Shown here: positions 24,684 through 33,064 of the stretch, piece after piece
Numbering within the stretch: position 1 is the stretch's first letter
Layout: the number at the start of each line of letters is the position of its first letter
From: Cellulomonas rhizosphaerae
Lineage (GTDB): Bacteria > Actinomycetota > Actinomycetes > Actinomycetales > Cellulomonadaceae
Assembly (NCBI RefSeq): GCF_003470205.1
Contig: NZ_QWKP01000204.1
Location: 1 to 37,489, forward strand
Direction: 5' to 3'
Length of the DNA: 37,489 nt
The notes under the pieces: generated by a model
The model's input: only the letters and a program-made list of their open reading frames with translations
What the model was told of the DNA's origin: nothing
Database searches by the model: none
Made by a program: the position numbers and the translations under genes

Positions 24684-26015
24684 GTGGACTTGATCTCATC
24701 CAATTTGCTGTCGGTGGAGTTCGATGGTCTCTTCGGATCGGTCGACGATCGAATAGTGCTCGACGCCGACCGTCCCACCGTGCTCACGGGCGCGAATGGG
24801 ACCGGGAAGTCAACGCTACTCCGGCTAGTTAGCGCGGCCTCGAACGGCGACCTCCCGACTCTTGCGTCAGCTCCTGTCGGGCGATTCCGTATGGAATTCG
24901 CCAATATGCCCGATTTTGAACTGCTGCGCGTGTCTGACTCGGAGCCCGTGCAGCTCCGTTGGGGACGATTCACAGGGGAGCTCCAGGCCGGTCGCATTAT
25001 GCTCGACCTGCCTCCGTGGGCCGCCCAGGCGCTGGAAGAGCATGGCTACGACGTCGATCTCGCCCGGGAAGGATTATCCGAAGCCGCAGGTGTGGCAGGA
25101 GCTCCGTTCGCCGAATTTAGGGCCGCGAGGGAAATTCTGACTTCAGACGCTGCTCGACGTACCAGTTTACGGGCGCCCGATTGGCTCGCCGAATTCGCAG
25201 GGCTATTCCCCGTGCTGTTTGTTACCGATCAGCGCTTGGTGGCTGAGTCGCGGCCAAAGTCGGCGCCGCGAGGCGGGATGGGGCCGCGAAAGAACCGACT
25301 TGCTGTTGAGTCCGCGTCTCTCGATATAGCTGATCAACTCAGTCGTGCCGATTCCGACTACGCGCGATCATCTCAGCAGAGCGACAGAAATCTGCCTGGG
25401 CAGATCCTTGACGCGATGCTGGAGCGTGAAGTTGGCGTTTCGGAACGTGAACTTGCGGATCTCGTGCGGATGACCGGCGTGCGAAGAGAAGCGTTACGGG
25501 CGGTCGGCCTGCTGGATGAAAGCAAGTACTTCGAGCCTGACCTGGCCGCCGACGGAATCAATGACGAAAACGTCCGTCGTGTGATGGGCGTGGTGCTTCG
25601 AAGCACCCTGGAAAAGTTTCAGTCACTCGATGTGCTCGAACGACGCCTAGGTACCTTCAAGCAGTTCCTTGACGACCGGTTGGCGCCTAAGACTTTGCGC
25701 ATGAGTCGAAATGAGGGTATGCGCTTTTCGCTTTCCAGCGATTCGTCTATTAGGCCTAGTCAGCTGAGTTCTGGTGAGCAGCAGATAACCGTGCTGGCGT
25801 ACGAAATCCTCTTCAAATCGCAGCCCGGCACTCTCGTAATCGTGGACGAGCCGGAAATCTCGCTGCACGTGATGTGGCAGGACACGCTGATCGAGGACCT
25901 GCACAGGATGGGCAAGGCTTCCGGCGTGCAGTTCCTAATGGCTACGCACTCTCCGATTATTTTGGCCGGCCATCCGGATTTGGAGCGGCCGCTCAAGAGT
26001 GCAGTCCGGCGATGA
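24684..26015 (+). CDS. ariA: AAA/ABC-type ATPase, AriA-like subunit of a PARIS defence module
   Basis: 443 residues from GTG 24684; the frame is open further upstream but that part has no family character, and a -10 box sits just before this start. An SMC/ABC-like ATPase: Walker A GANGTGKST (36-44), signature LSSGEQQ (361-367), Walker B VIVDEPEIS (D388, E389) and the switch histidine in MATHSP (H422), with a long insertion in between. This is the AAA_15/AAA_21-like pattern of OLD and AriA proteins. AriA forms a scaffold that holds AriB inactive until a phage anti-restriction protein is sensed. The partner gene with a DUF4435 domain overlaps its stop (ATGA). Codons such as ATA, TTA and AGA are frequent, unlike the surrounding genes, suggesting transfer. 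Role as AriA is inferred from the gene pair. Confidence 0.82.
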   Translation: MDLISSNLLSVEFDGLFGSVDDRIVLDADRPTVLTGANGTGKSTLLRLVSAASNGDLPTLASAPVGRFRMEFANMPDFELLRVSDSEPVQLRWGRFTGELQAGRIMLDLPPWAAQALEEHGYDVDLAREGLSEAAGVAGAPFAEFRAAREILTSDAARRTSLRAPDWLAEFAGLFPVLFVTDQRLVAESRPKSAPRGGMGPRKNRLAVESASLDIADQLSRADSDYARSSQQSDRNLPGQILDAMLEREVGVSERELADLVRMTGVRREALRAVGLLDESKYFEPDLAADGINDENVRRVMGVVLRSTLEKFQSLDVLERRLGTFKQFLDDRLAPKTLRMSRNEGMRFSLSSDSSIRPSQLSSGEQQITVLAYEILFKSQPGTLVIVDEPEISLHVMWQDTLIEDLHRMGKASGVQFLMATHSPIILAGHPDLERPLKSAVRR

Positions 26016-26941
26016 CACTCGAATACCCGTCGCCCGCTGCCTTCGCTCAATCTCTGCGGTTTCGATTGCAGGCCACTCCTGATGACGTACCCATTCTCGT
26101 CGTTGAGGGCATGTCCGACCGCCAGGCATTCGGCCGAGTGCTTGACCCACGAGTGAAGGTCGTTCCTGCCCGGGGTAAGGAGATGGTGCTCGAAAGCAGA
26201 AAGCATCTGTCGGTAGGCGAGCGAGAGCGCTGCACGATCGTAATCGACTGCGATGGGCGGGTCGAAGCCTCGTGGCTTACAGACGACAACGTGGTCGTTT
26301 CTGCCAACCGCGACTTAGAGGCAGATCTTGTTATTGAACTAAAGGTGATGCGTTCGGTTGCGCATGATTTTCTAGCGCCGTTGTATGACAATGGATCGGA
26401 AGTTGCTCGACACGCGAACCGGCTTGAGCGTTACGTCCTCGAATTTGCTTGCGTAATGGGTGTGCTCCTCGATGCTGCCCGCGCGCTCGGTGCAAAGACG
26501 CGAGTTGTAGACGCTGTTACGGCTCGCAAGCGAAGGGTTCAGATCCTGGATCTTCCGGAGGCCTTAGGCTGGCTGCGAGCCTATGCGGTACCTTCACTTC
26601 AGGAAATTTCCAATGCCGTTGGGGCGTCGGTGGGCTGGTCAGAAGCACAGCGGGAAGAGATCGTCCGTCACGCGTGCGCTGGCGGCGCGAAATTGTGCCG
26701 GCTGCACGGCGCGGCTGAATGTTCTGGTTGCAAGATTCGTCGGTTCAGCAATGGTCACGACATTGTCGACATATCGGCGCAGGTGCTGAGCGATCACGGC
26801 GGATATGCCGTCTCCTCGGCCGAGGTGGCGCGGGCGTTACGGGTGGCCATCGGGGTTCGCGCCACGCCGCAAGAGTGGTCCGTGATTGGGAGGCTTTCTA
26901 TTCGCCAGGCGGCCACAGGCCGTCGGCTCCTCGCGAGCTAA
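26012..26941 (+). CDS. ariB: DUF4435/Toprim nuclease, AriB-like effector of a PARIS defence module
   Basis: 309 residues from ATG 26012, overlapping the ATPase stop. The N-terminal half is a Toprim-type domain: VPILVVEGMSDRQAFG with the metal-binding Glu32, and IVIDCDG with D79 and D81, the DxD pair. The later FSNGHDIVDISAQVL is the conserved [NG]HD block of DUF4435. In known PARIS systems AriB is released from AriA when phage proteins such as T7 Ocr block restriction; it then cleaves host tRNA (tRNA-Lys) and aborts infection. The order ATPase then DUF4435, the 4-base overlap and both lengths agree with PARIS. Cysteines at LCRLHGAAECSGCKI (near 230-245) form a CxnCxxC cluster that may bind zinc. 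Activity and trigger in this host are untested. Confidence 0.82.
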   Translation: MTLEYPSPAAFAQSLRFRLQATPDDVPILVVEGMSDRQAFGRVLDPRVKVVPARGKEMVLESRKHLSVGERERCTIVIDCDGRVEASWLTDDNVVVSANRDLEADLVIELKVMRSVAHDFLAPLYDNGSEVARHANRLERYVLEFACVMGVLLDAARALGAKTRVVDAVTARKRRVQILDLPEALGWLRAYAVPSLQEISNAVGASVGWSEAQREEIVRHACAGGAKLCRLHGAAECSGCKIRRFSNGHDIVDISAQVLSDHGGYAVSSAEVARALRVAIGVRATPQEWSVIGRLSIRQAATGRRLLAS

Positions 26942-27255
26942 CTGGGCCCTAGATCCTGGCGCAGGTAGTACGCCGACTGAAGATCGAGACGCGATTCCAG
27001 CAGCTACCGCGGTCTGATCCGGCCTTGGAGAATCGTCGCCGCGAGGGGAGATCCGCTGCTGCTGGGCTCTAAGCAGACGTGCCGGTAGCATGTCGGCACG
27101 CGCTGCTCCCGATCAGACGTTCGACCGGCCGTCGACATGGCACCGTGTGTGCCGCGTAGGGCACCACTGGCATGTACAGATGGCATGCCCCGCCGCCGAG
27201 ACTTGACATTCGCCGCCTCCGTCCGCGCGCCACTCGGGTGTGGGAAGCTCCCCTG
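26942..27255. other. 314-base intergenic region before the Nudix gene
   Basis: No gene seen. A TAGCAT -10-like box (27086-27091) lies in the loop of a 7-base inverted repeat (CGTGCCG 27078-27084, CGGCACG 27094-27100). A TTGACA sits 50 bases before the Nudix start without a good -10. The rest, with scattered short palindromes, is unassigned. Confidence 0.5.
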
Positions 27256-27660
27256 GTGAGTCCGATAAAGCAGTTTGAAGTCGTCGGTGCGGTCATCGTG
27301 GCCGATGGGCTCGTGCTCTGCGCCCAGCGTGGCCCGATGGGGAGCCTCGCCGGCATGTGGGAGTTCCCGGGAGGGAAGATCGAGCCTGGAGAGACTCCGC
27401 GTGCTGCGCTCGAGCGCGAGATCAGTGAAGAGCTTCGTTGCGTTGTCAGCGTGCGCGACCAGGTCGCGACCACGCGACATGAGTACCCGTTCGGGATCGT
27501 CACGCTGACCACGTTTTACTGCGACTTGCTCGACGGAACACCAACGTTGACCGAGCACGCAGAAGTGCGGTGGCTGCCGCCGGGCGAACTTCGAGGCCTT
27601 GACTGGGCACCAGCCGACATCCCTGCCGTGGAGAAGATCTCCGCCGACCTGGTCGCATGA
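27256..27660 (+). CDS. Nudix hydrolase ((deoxy)nucleoside triphosphate pyrophosphohydrolase, MutT-like)
   Basis: 134 residues from GTG 27256 (MSPIKQFEVVGAVIVADG); the frame is open from 27172 but this start gives the normal MutT N-terminus. The Nudix box is complete: GKIEPGETPRAALEREISEEL fits G-x5-E-x7-R-E-x2-E-E. WEFPGGK and the C-terminal WLPPGEL are typical of MutT/8-oxo-dGTPase proteins, which hydrolyse NTPs to NMP and pyrophosphate. The stop overlaps the ATG of the large nuclease-helicase by 4 bases (ATGA), so the two are translated together. In this place the substrate is more likely a modified or signalling nucleotide than housekeeping 8-oxo-dGTP, but that is inference. Confidence 0.88.
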   Translation: MSPIKQFEVVGAVIVADGLVLCAQRGPMGSLAGMWEFPGGKIEPGETPRAALEREISEELRCVVSVRDQVATTRHEYPFGIVTLTTFYCDLLDGTPTLTEHAEVRWLPPGELRGLDWAPADIPAVEKISADLVA

Positions 27661-30626
27661 CTGCTGACTACTCGTGGCGGGGGCAGTTCGAGCTCGACCT
27701 CAACTACGGGTTCCTGAGCCACAGCACGCAGAACCCGCCGAGGCACCACAATCCGACTGTTGTCCTCAACGGCCCTGGGACCTCGGTCTTGCGCGCGATA
27801 CGCGCTGAGATCGCGCGGTGCGCATCGTTCACGTTCTCGGTGGCTTTCGTCTCGCCGGCGGCCGTCGCGCTCCTCAAGCAAGACCTGATCGACTTCGCTG
27901 GCTCCGGTCGTATCGTGACGTCCGACTACCTCGGCTTCAACTCGCCAGAGGCGTTCGAAGAGCTGCGCAACCTGGGCCGACTTGGCTATGACATCCGGCT
28001 ACACACCTCGGACGGGTTTCATCCGAAGGGCTACATCTTCGAGAACCCCTCAAGCGTGACGGCGATGATGGGCAGCTCCAACCTCACGCCGAGCGCGCTA
28101 CTGCGTAACCACGAGTGGAACCTCAGGGTTTCTGCCACTCGCGAGAGTGACCTCGCCGTTCAGCTTGCAGACCTGGTCGAACGTCAGGTGGTCGATTCGG
28201 TACCGCTGACTTCCGAGTGGATAGAGGAGTACGCCCTCGGCTATGTGCGTCCGGCGCCTCGCACGGCGAGAGCACGGCGCGGACCGATCGATCCACACGG
28301 AAGGGGCTTGGAGAGCCGAGGTCCGATCGAGTCCTTGTCCTCGAACCGCTTGTTTGACGAGGTCGAGGCGAACGGGATGCAACGCGATGCGCTAGCGGCC
28401 CTCGCTGAAGTGCGGCAGCGCGGAGAGCGGCGCGCAATCGTCATCTCTGCCACCGGGACTGGCAAGACGATCCTCTCTGCACTCGATGTCCGCGCGTTCG
28501 CGCCGCGGAGGTTGCTGTTCGTGGTGCACCGGGAGCAGATTCTCGACCGGACCATTCAGGAGTACATGAGGGTCCTTGGCGGCGACGCGAGCGACTACGG
28601 CAAGCTCACAGGTGGTGCACGAGCGGTCGACGCCCGCTACGTCTTCGCGACGATCCAGACGCTCTCGCGGCCGGCGGTGTTGCAGGGATTCCCGAGCGAT
28701 GCGTTCGACTACGTCATCGTCGATGAGGCCCACAGGGCGGGGGCCGAGTCCTACGGGCGCGTCCTCGATCACTTCAGCCCCGATTTCATGCTGGGCATGA
28801 CCGCGACGCCCGAGCGTACCGATGGGCGCAACGTCTTCGAGCTATTCGACTACAACGTGCCCTACGAGATTCGACTCAACCATGCGCTCGAAGAGGAGAT
28901 GCTCGCCCCGTTCCACTACTACGGAATCAGTGAGGCTACGTTCGACGACGACTCGACTCTCGGCGCAGAAGGCGACCTACGCCGCTTGGTCTCGGCCGAG
29001 CGGGTGGACCACCTGATCTGGGCGCTCGAGACCTACGGCCAGGCCGGAGTTCCCCCGCAGGGCCTGATCTTCTGCAGTCGTCGAGATGAGGCGCACGCGC
29101 TGTCGGGCGCGCTCAACTCGCGCTCCGCCAACGGACGCCGCCTTCGAACGGTCGCACTCACCGGCGCGGATCCAGTGGAATTTCGGGAGGCGATGGTCGC
29201 GCAACTGGAAGCGGGCGAACTCGACTACGTCCTGACCGTCGACGTCTTCAACGAGGGCGTGGATATCCCGTCCTTGAACCAGGTGGTCATGCTGCGCCAG
29301 ACCCAGTCGGCAATCGTGTTCGTTCAGCAACTTGGCCGCGGTCTGCGGAAGTCCGCGGAGAAGAATTACCTGATAGTCATCGACTTCATCGGCAATTACA
29401 CAAACAACTATATGATCCCCATTGCCTTGTTCGGAGACGAGTCGCTCAATAAGGAGTCGCTCCGGAAGAATTTGATTGCGGCCGAGGAAGCGGGCGCGAT
29501 TCCCGGCCTGTCGAGTGTGCATTTCGACAAGATCGCCCAGGAGCGAGTTCTCAAGTCCATCAGTTCGGTGAAACTCGACAGTGCTGTTCGGCTCAAAGAG
29601 GCAATCATTGCGATACGAAACCGGGTCGGTGGCGCACCGCGCCTGTGGGACTTCCTCCGGTTCGAGTCCGTTGATCCCGTACTGCTGGCGACGAAGAAGG
29701 AGCACTACCCGGCACTGGTGGCCAGCGTGCTCCGAGAAGACGTCGACCTCGACCTCGACCCGACTGCCTCTCAGGCGCTTCGGCTGCTCTCCCACGAGGT
29801 GCTCCCGGCCAAGCGCGCACATGAGGTCGTCGTCGTACGCGAGCTGCTCGATCAGGGCACTCGCACGCGGGCCCAGCTACTAGCGGCGCTCGAAAGCCAA
29901 GGAGTGCGTTCCACACTCGATCAGGTTGACAGCGCCATCGACAGCTTGACGCTCGATGGCTACGGCGAGGCCGATGTCAGCCGATACGGACGGGGCGTGG
30001 CGACGCGGCGGCGGCCCGGCGGCGAGGTAGCGCTTGAAGAAGACATTGCCGCCGCATACCGGTCCAGCCGATCGTTCGCCGACGAGGTCGACGACCTCCT
30101 CCGAACGGGCCTGGCCATCGTCCGCGAGAATTACGGCACCGATCGTGTGTTCTCATCTGGGCGGCAATACTCCCGCAAGGAGGCACTGCGCCTCCTGTGT
30201 CTGCCGCGCAAATGGGCGTCCACGATCTACGGGTACAAGGTCGACCCTCGAAGCAAGACTTGCCCGATTTTCGTGACGCTCCACAAGTCGGACGACGTCG
30301 CGGCGAGCACAGCGTACGAGGATGCACTACTAGACCCGTCCTCGATGCTTTGGTACACGAGGAGTCGACGCTCATTGGGAAGCGCGGAGGTCAAAGCGAT
30401 CGTCGCGAACGACGTCGCGTTGCACGTCTTTGTGAAGAAGGACGACGCCGAGGGGTCAGACTTCTATTACCTCGGGCAGGCGACATCACACCAGGCCGAG
30501 GAGACGACGATGGCTGGGGCGAGAGGCGAGTCGCTGAGTGTCGTGAGGATGGTTCTGAGGTTTGCGATCCCGATCGAGACGGCGCTCTACGACTACTTCC
30601 GGCCGACCGTCACCGGTCTCGACTGA
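27657..30626 (+). CDS. PLD nuclease - SF2 helicase - DUF3427 protein
   Basis: 989 residues from ATG 27657, coupled to the Nudix gene. Order of domains: a phospholipase-D-type nuclease (about 35-200) with the single HxK motif HPK (122-124) and GSSNLT (139-144), so it likely acts as a dimer; an SF2 DEAD/DEAH helicase (about 240-580) with ATGTGKT (265-271), DEAH (356-359), TATPER near 382 and LGRGLRK (559-565); and a C-terminal DUF3427 domain (about 690-985) ending in TSHQAEETTM...MVLRFAIPIETALYDYFRPTV. The same architecture is seen in restriction-like and defence-island genes. A low-GC patch at about 29360-29640 contrasts with the flanks. It probably unwinds or translocates on foreign DNA or RNA and cuts it. 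Trigger and target are unknown. Confidence 0.87.
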   Translation: MTADYSWRGQFELDLNYGFLSHSTQNPPRHHNPTVVLNGPGTSVLRAIRAEIARCASFTFSVAFVSPAAVALLKQDLIDFAGSGRIVTSDYLGFNSPEAFEELRNLGRLGYDIRLHTSDGFHPKGYIFENPSSVTAMMGSSNLTPSALLRNHEWNLRVSATRESDLAVQLADLVERQVVDSVPLTSEWIEEYALGYVRPAPRTARARRGPIDPHGRGLESRGPIESLSSNRLFDEVEANGMQRDALAALAEVRQRGERRAIVISATGTGKTILSALDVRAFAPRRLLFVVHREQILDRTIQEYMRVLGGDASDYGKLTGGARAVDARYVFATIQTLSRPAVLQGFPSDAFDYVIVDEAHRAGAESYGRVLDHFSPDFMLGMTATPERTDGRNVFELFDYNVPYEIRLNHALEEEMLAPFHYYGISEATFDDDSTLGAEGDLRRLVSAERVDHLIWALETYGQAGVPPQGLIFCSRRDEAHALSGALNSRSANGRRLRTVALTGADPVEFREAMVAQLEAGELDYVLTVDVFNEGVDIPSLNQVVMLRQTQSAIVFVQQLGRGLRKSAEKNYLIVIDFIGNYTNNYMIPIALFGDESLNKESLRKNLIAAEEAGAIPGLSSVHFDKIAQERVLKSISSVKLDSAVRLKEAIIAIRNRVGGAPRLWDFLRFESVDPVLLATKKEHYPALVASVLREDVDLDLDPTASQALRLLSHEVLPAKRAHEVVVVRELLDQGTRTRAQLLAALESQGVRSTLDQVDSAIDSLTLDGYGEADVSRYGRGVATRRRPGGEVALEEDIAAAYRSSRSFADEVDDLLRTGLAIVRENYGTDRVFSSGRQYSRKEALRLLCLPRKWASTIYGYKVDPRSKTCPIFVTLHKSDDVAASTAYEDALLDPSSMLWYTRSRRSLGSAEVKAIVANDVALHVFVKKDDAEGSDFYYLGQATSHQAEETTMAGARGESLSVVRMVLRFAIPIETALYDYFRPTVTGLD

Positions 30627-30693
30627 GACGACACCAGCGATGTGAGTGGCGCCCACGAACGAGCCCGCCGCATGCAGGATGAGGGCGCCGTGA

Positions 30694-31014
30694 TCAGAGC
30701 TGGTCGTACTTCGCAGCGCGTCCTCTGGCGCTTTCGACTGGGTACTTCTCGCGTGAGACCGCGAGCTTGTTGAGCACGAGGTCCCCAGGCTCAGCGCCGA
30801 GCGCATCCGCGAGGAGCGGACAGTAGGTTAGGACGTCTGCGAGTTCGTCGCGCACCCTCGCGGGGTCGGCGTCCGCGCTCCACTGGAAGCACTCCAGCAG
30901 CTCGCCGGCCTCTATCGCGATGCTCTTCGCGAGGTTCTCTGGGCTGTGGAACTGCGCCCAGTCGCGCTCCGCAACGAACGCCGCGAGCTCGTCTCTGACG
31001 GAGGGGGCAACCAT
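30694..31014 (-). CDS. MazG-like nucleotide pyrophosphohydrolase
   Basis: 106 residues from ATG 31014 (MVAPSVRDELAAFVAERDWAQFHSPENLAKSI). The frame is open upstream to 31389 but overlaps the divergent gene. Both metal-binding halves of the all-alpha NTP pyrophosphatase fold are present: EAGELLECFQW (ExxE) and RDELADVLTY (ExxD). The size and pattern match single-domain dCTPase/MazG-like enzymes. It would turn nucleoside triphosphates into monophosphates. It stands divergent from the DUF2075 helicase and tail-to-tail with the nuclease-helicase (67-base gap). As a second NTP-removing enzyme in the same island it may take part in a nucleotide-depletion or signal-clearing step. Confidence 0.88.
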   Translation of the reverse strand: MVAPSVRDELAAFVAERDWAQFHSPENLAKSIAIEAGELLECFQWSADADPARVRDELADVLTYCPLLADALGAEPGDLVLNKLAVSREKYPVESARGRAAKYDQL

Positions 31015-31117
31015 CCGCGCAACGTAGCAGAGGTGCGCTGCGCCGGGTTGCGGGCGCGATACGGTGCGCAGGTCAGCGGATCGACGGACTTCTGCCCGAG
31101 TGCTTGCTCGGCCGGAC
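31015..31117. promoter_or_regulatory. Divergent promoter region, MazG / DUF2075 genes
   Basis: 103 bases between two divergent starts. TACGGT (31060-31065) could be a -10 for the DUF2075 gene; if so, GTG 31064 cannot be its start and translation would begin at GTG 31100 or ATG 31118. No ribosome site is clear for any of them. Confidence 0.35.
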
Positions 31118-33064
31118 ATGTCCCCCCGCACGTTCATTCGTGCTGCCCAGGGGGACCCCTTCGTGGATGCGTTGCGGCAGAGCGCCGCGGAGCTGCTCGT
31201 TTCGGCCGAGGACTCGAGGATCGAGACGCTTCTTGCGGAGTTCCTTATGTACCAGGGCTTGGGGCGGCCAGGCGAAAGCGAGCGCAGGGCCTGGCGAAAC
31301 TCGCTGCCAGTGCTGGCAGAGGACCTCCGCGCGGCCGGCCTCGGCCGCGTGCAGGTGCTCCTCGAACATCGATTGCCGCTGACGAGCAAGCGTGCCGATG
31401 CGGTTCTGGCGGGCGTGCACCCGAAGACTGGTCGTCATTCGTACGTGGTGGTGGAGTTGAAGCAATGGAGCCGCGCGAGGCGGTGGGAGGACAGCGACGT
31501 CTTACTAGACGTGGACGGCGCTCGGTACAGCCCAGTACTGCATCCGAGCCTCCAGGTCGATGGCTACGTGGAATACATGCGTGACTTCGTCTCTGTGCTG
31601 GCCGACGCACCAGAGTCGATCACCGGCGTGGCCTACCTGCACAATGCATCTGAATCAGGCATCGAGGATCTCCGAGGCAGTCACGTTCCTTCCTCGTCGC
31701 GGCTGTTCACGGGCCAGAGGCGGGGCGACCTGCACGAGTTTCTGACGTCACGCCTCGCACCTGACTCCGGCATCCGGGCTGCGGACGATCTGCTCTCGTC
31801 TCGAATCGCACCGTCGAAGCAGCTCTTGAGCGTCGCGGCAGACGAGATTCAGGAGCGCGAGCAGTTCGTGCTGCTCGACGAGCAGCGCGTGGCGTTTGAG
31901 CTGGTGCTTGCGGAGGTCCGCAAGGCGATTCACGCAGACTCGAAGACGGCAGTCGTGATCTCGGGCGGCCCGGGCAGCGGAAAGAGTGTCATCGCCCTGT
32001 CGCTCCTTGGGCAACTCGCGCGCGAGGGCCGGACGGTCATGCACGCAACGGGCTCGCGTTCGTTCACGCAGACACTGAGGGCTGTCGCCGGAAAGGGCTC
32101 GACGCGCTACAGGTCGCTCTTTGCCTACTTCAACAGCTTCATGTCGGCTGAGCGCAATGGCCTTGACGTGCTGATCATGGACGAGGCGCATCGCCTTCGT
32201 CAGACGTCGGTGAACCGATACACACGCAAGGAGGTCCGCTCAGTCGCGCGCCCCCAGGTTGACGAACTCTTCGATGCCGCTCGAGTTCCGGTGTTCCTGC
32301 TCGACCAGTACCAGATCGTGCGGCCTGGGGAGATGGGCTCGGTCGCCGAGATTGAGGCCCATGCCGCGGCCCGGAACCTCCCTGTGAAGGAGATCAGCCT
32401 CCACGCCCAATACCGAGCAGGTGGCAGCGAGGCATACCTTGATTGGGTCCTCAGGCTCTTCGGCCTCCGTGGCGACGGCCCCGTCGTGTGGCGGGACGAG
32501 GACTCCTTCACGGTCGAGGTGGCCGAGAGTCCGGACGCGCTCGAGGAGCGGCTGTCCGCTGAGATCGCGCGAGGGTTCAACGCCCGCATGACGGCGGGGT
32601 ACTGCTGGCCGTGGAGCGATCCGCGCAGCGACGGAACGCTCGTCCCCGACGTCGTTATCGATGACTGGCAGCGCCCATGGAATCTGCGGGGCGATCGCGC
32701 GATTGGTGGAGCGCCACCCTCGGCTCTCTGGGCCACGGGTGCCGGCGGGTTCGACCAAGTTGGGTGTGTCTACACGGCGCAGGGTTTCGAGTACGCGTGG
32801 AACGGCGTGATCATCGGGCCTGACTTGGTCTGGCGCACCGACCGCTGGATCGCTCGACGGGAATTCAACCGAGATCCCGACTTCCGGTCGGTCAAGACGG
32901 TGGACGATGCGACGTTCGATCGGTTGGTTCGCCACGTGTACAAGGTGCTGCTCACGCGAGGGATGGTCGGCACTGTCTTGTACTCGACCGACGCTGAGAC
33001 GCAAGAGAAGCTTCGTGAGCTGACCAGCCGAGGCGATACCTCGAGCCCGAGCACATCGCTCTAG
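31118..33064 (+). CDS. PD-(D/E)XK nuclease-like - DUF2075 (Schlafen-type) helicase
   Basis: 648 residues from ATG 31118; in-frame GTG starts at 31064 and 31100 are possible. The N-terminal region (about 60-200) has the PD-(D/E)XK pattern RADAVL (D94) ... VVVELKQW (E113, K115). Then comes an SF1-like P-loop ATPase/helicase of the DUF2075 family: GGPGSGKS (283-290), IMDEAHR (D355-H358), FLLDQYQIVRPGEMG, LHAQYRAGGSEAYLDWVL and the QGFEYAWNGVIIGPDL block. DUF2075 proteins are relatives of Schlafen helicases and are frequent in defence islands. The stop overlaps the convergent LuxR-type gene by 4 bases (CTAG). Likely a nucleic-acid-processing effector; the exact substrate is not known. Confidence 0.85.
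   Translation: MSPRTFIRAAQGDPFVDALRQSAAELLVSAEDSRIETLLAEFLMYQGLGRPGESERRAWRNSLPVLAEDLRAAGLGRVQVLLEHRLPLTSKRADAVLAGVHPKTGRHSYVVVELKQWSRARRWEDSDVLLDVDGARYSPVLHPSLQVDGYVEYMRDFVSVLADAPESITGVAYLHNASESGIEDLRGSHVPSSSRLFTGQRRGDLHEFLTSRLAPDSGIRAADDLLSSRIAPSKQLLSVAADEIQEREQFVLLDEQRVAFELVLAEVRKAIHADSKTAVVISGGPGSGKSVIALSLLGQLAREGRTVMHATGSRSFTQTLRAVAGKGSTRYRSLFAYFNSFMSAERNGLDVLIMDEAHRLRQTSVNRYTRKEVRSVARPQVDELFDAARVPVFLLDQYQIVRPGEMGSVAEIEAHAAARNLPVKEISLHAQYRAGGSEAYLDWVLRLFGLRGDGPVVWRDEDSFTVEVAESPDALEERLSAEIARGFNARMTAGYCWPWSDPRSDGTLVPDVVIDDWQRPWNLRGDRAIGGAPPSALWATGAGGFDQVGCVYTAQGFEYAWNGVIIGPDLVWRTDRWIARREFNRDPDFRSVKTVDDATFDRLVRHVYKVLLTRGMVGTVLYSTDAETQEKLRELTSRGDTSSPSTSL

Noticed and set aside
24061..33064. 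Integration repeats (attL/attR) using the tmRNA 3' end
   Set aside because: No second copy of the tmRNA 3' end was found up to the right edge of the island, and no integrase gene is present; the island may still be acquired, but not by this visible signature.
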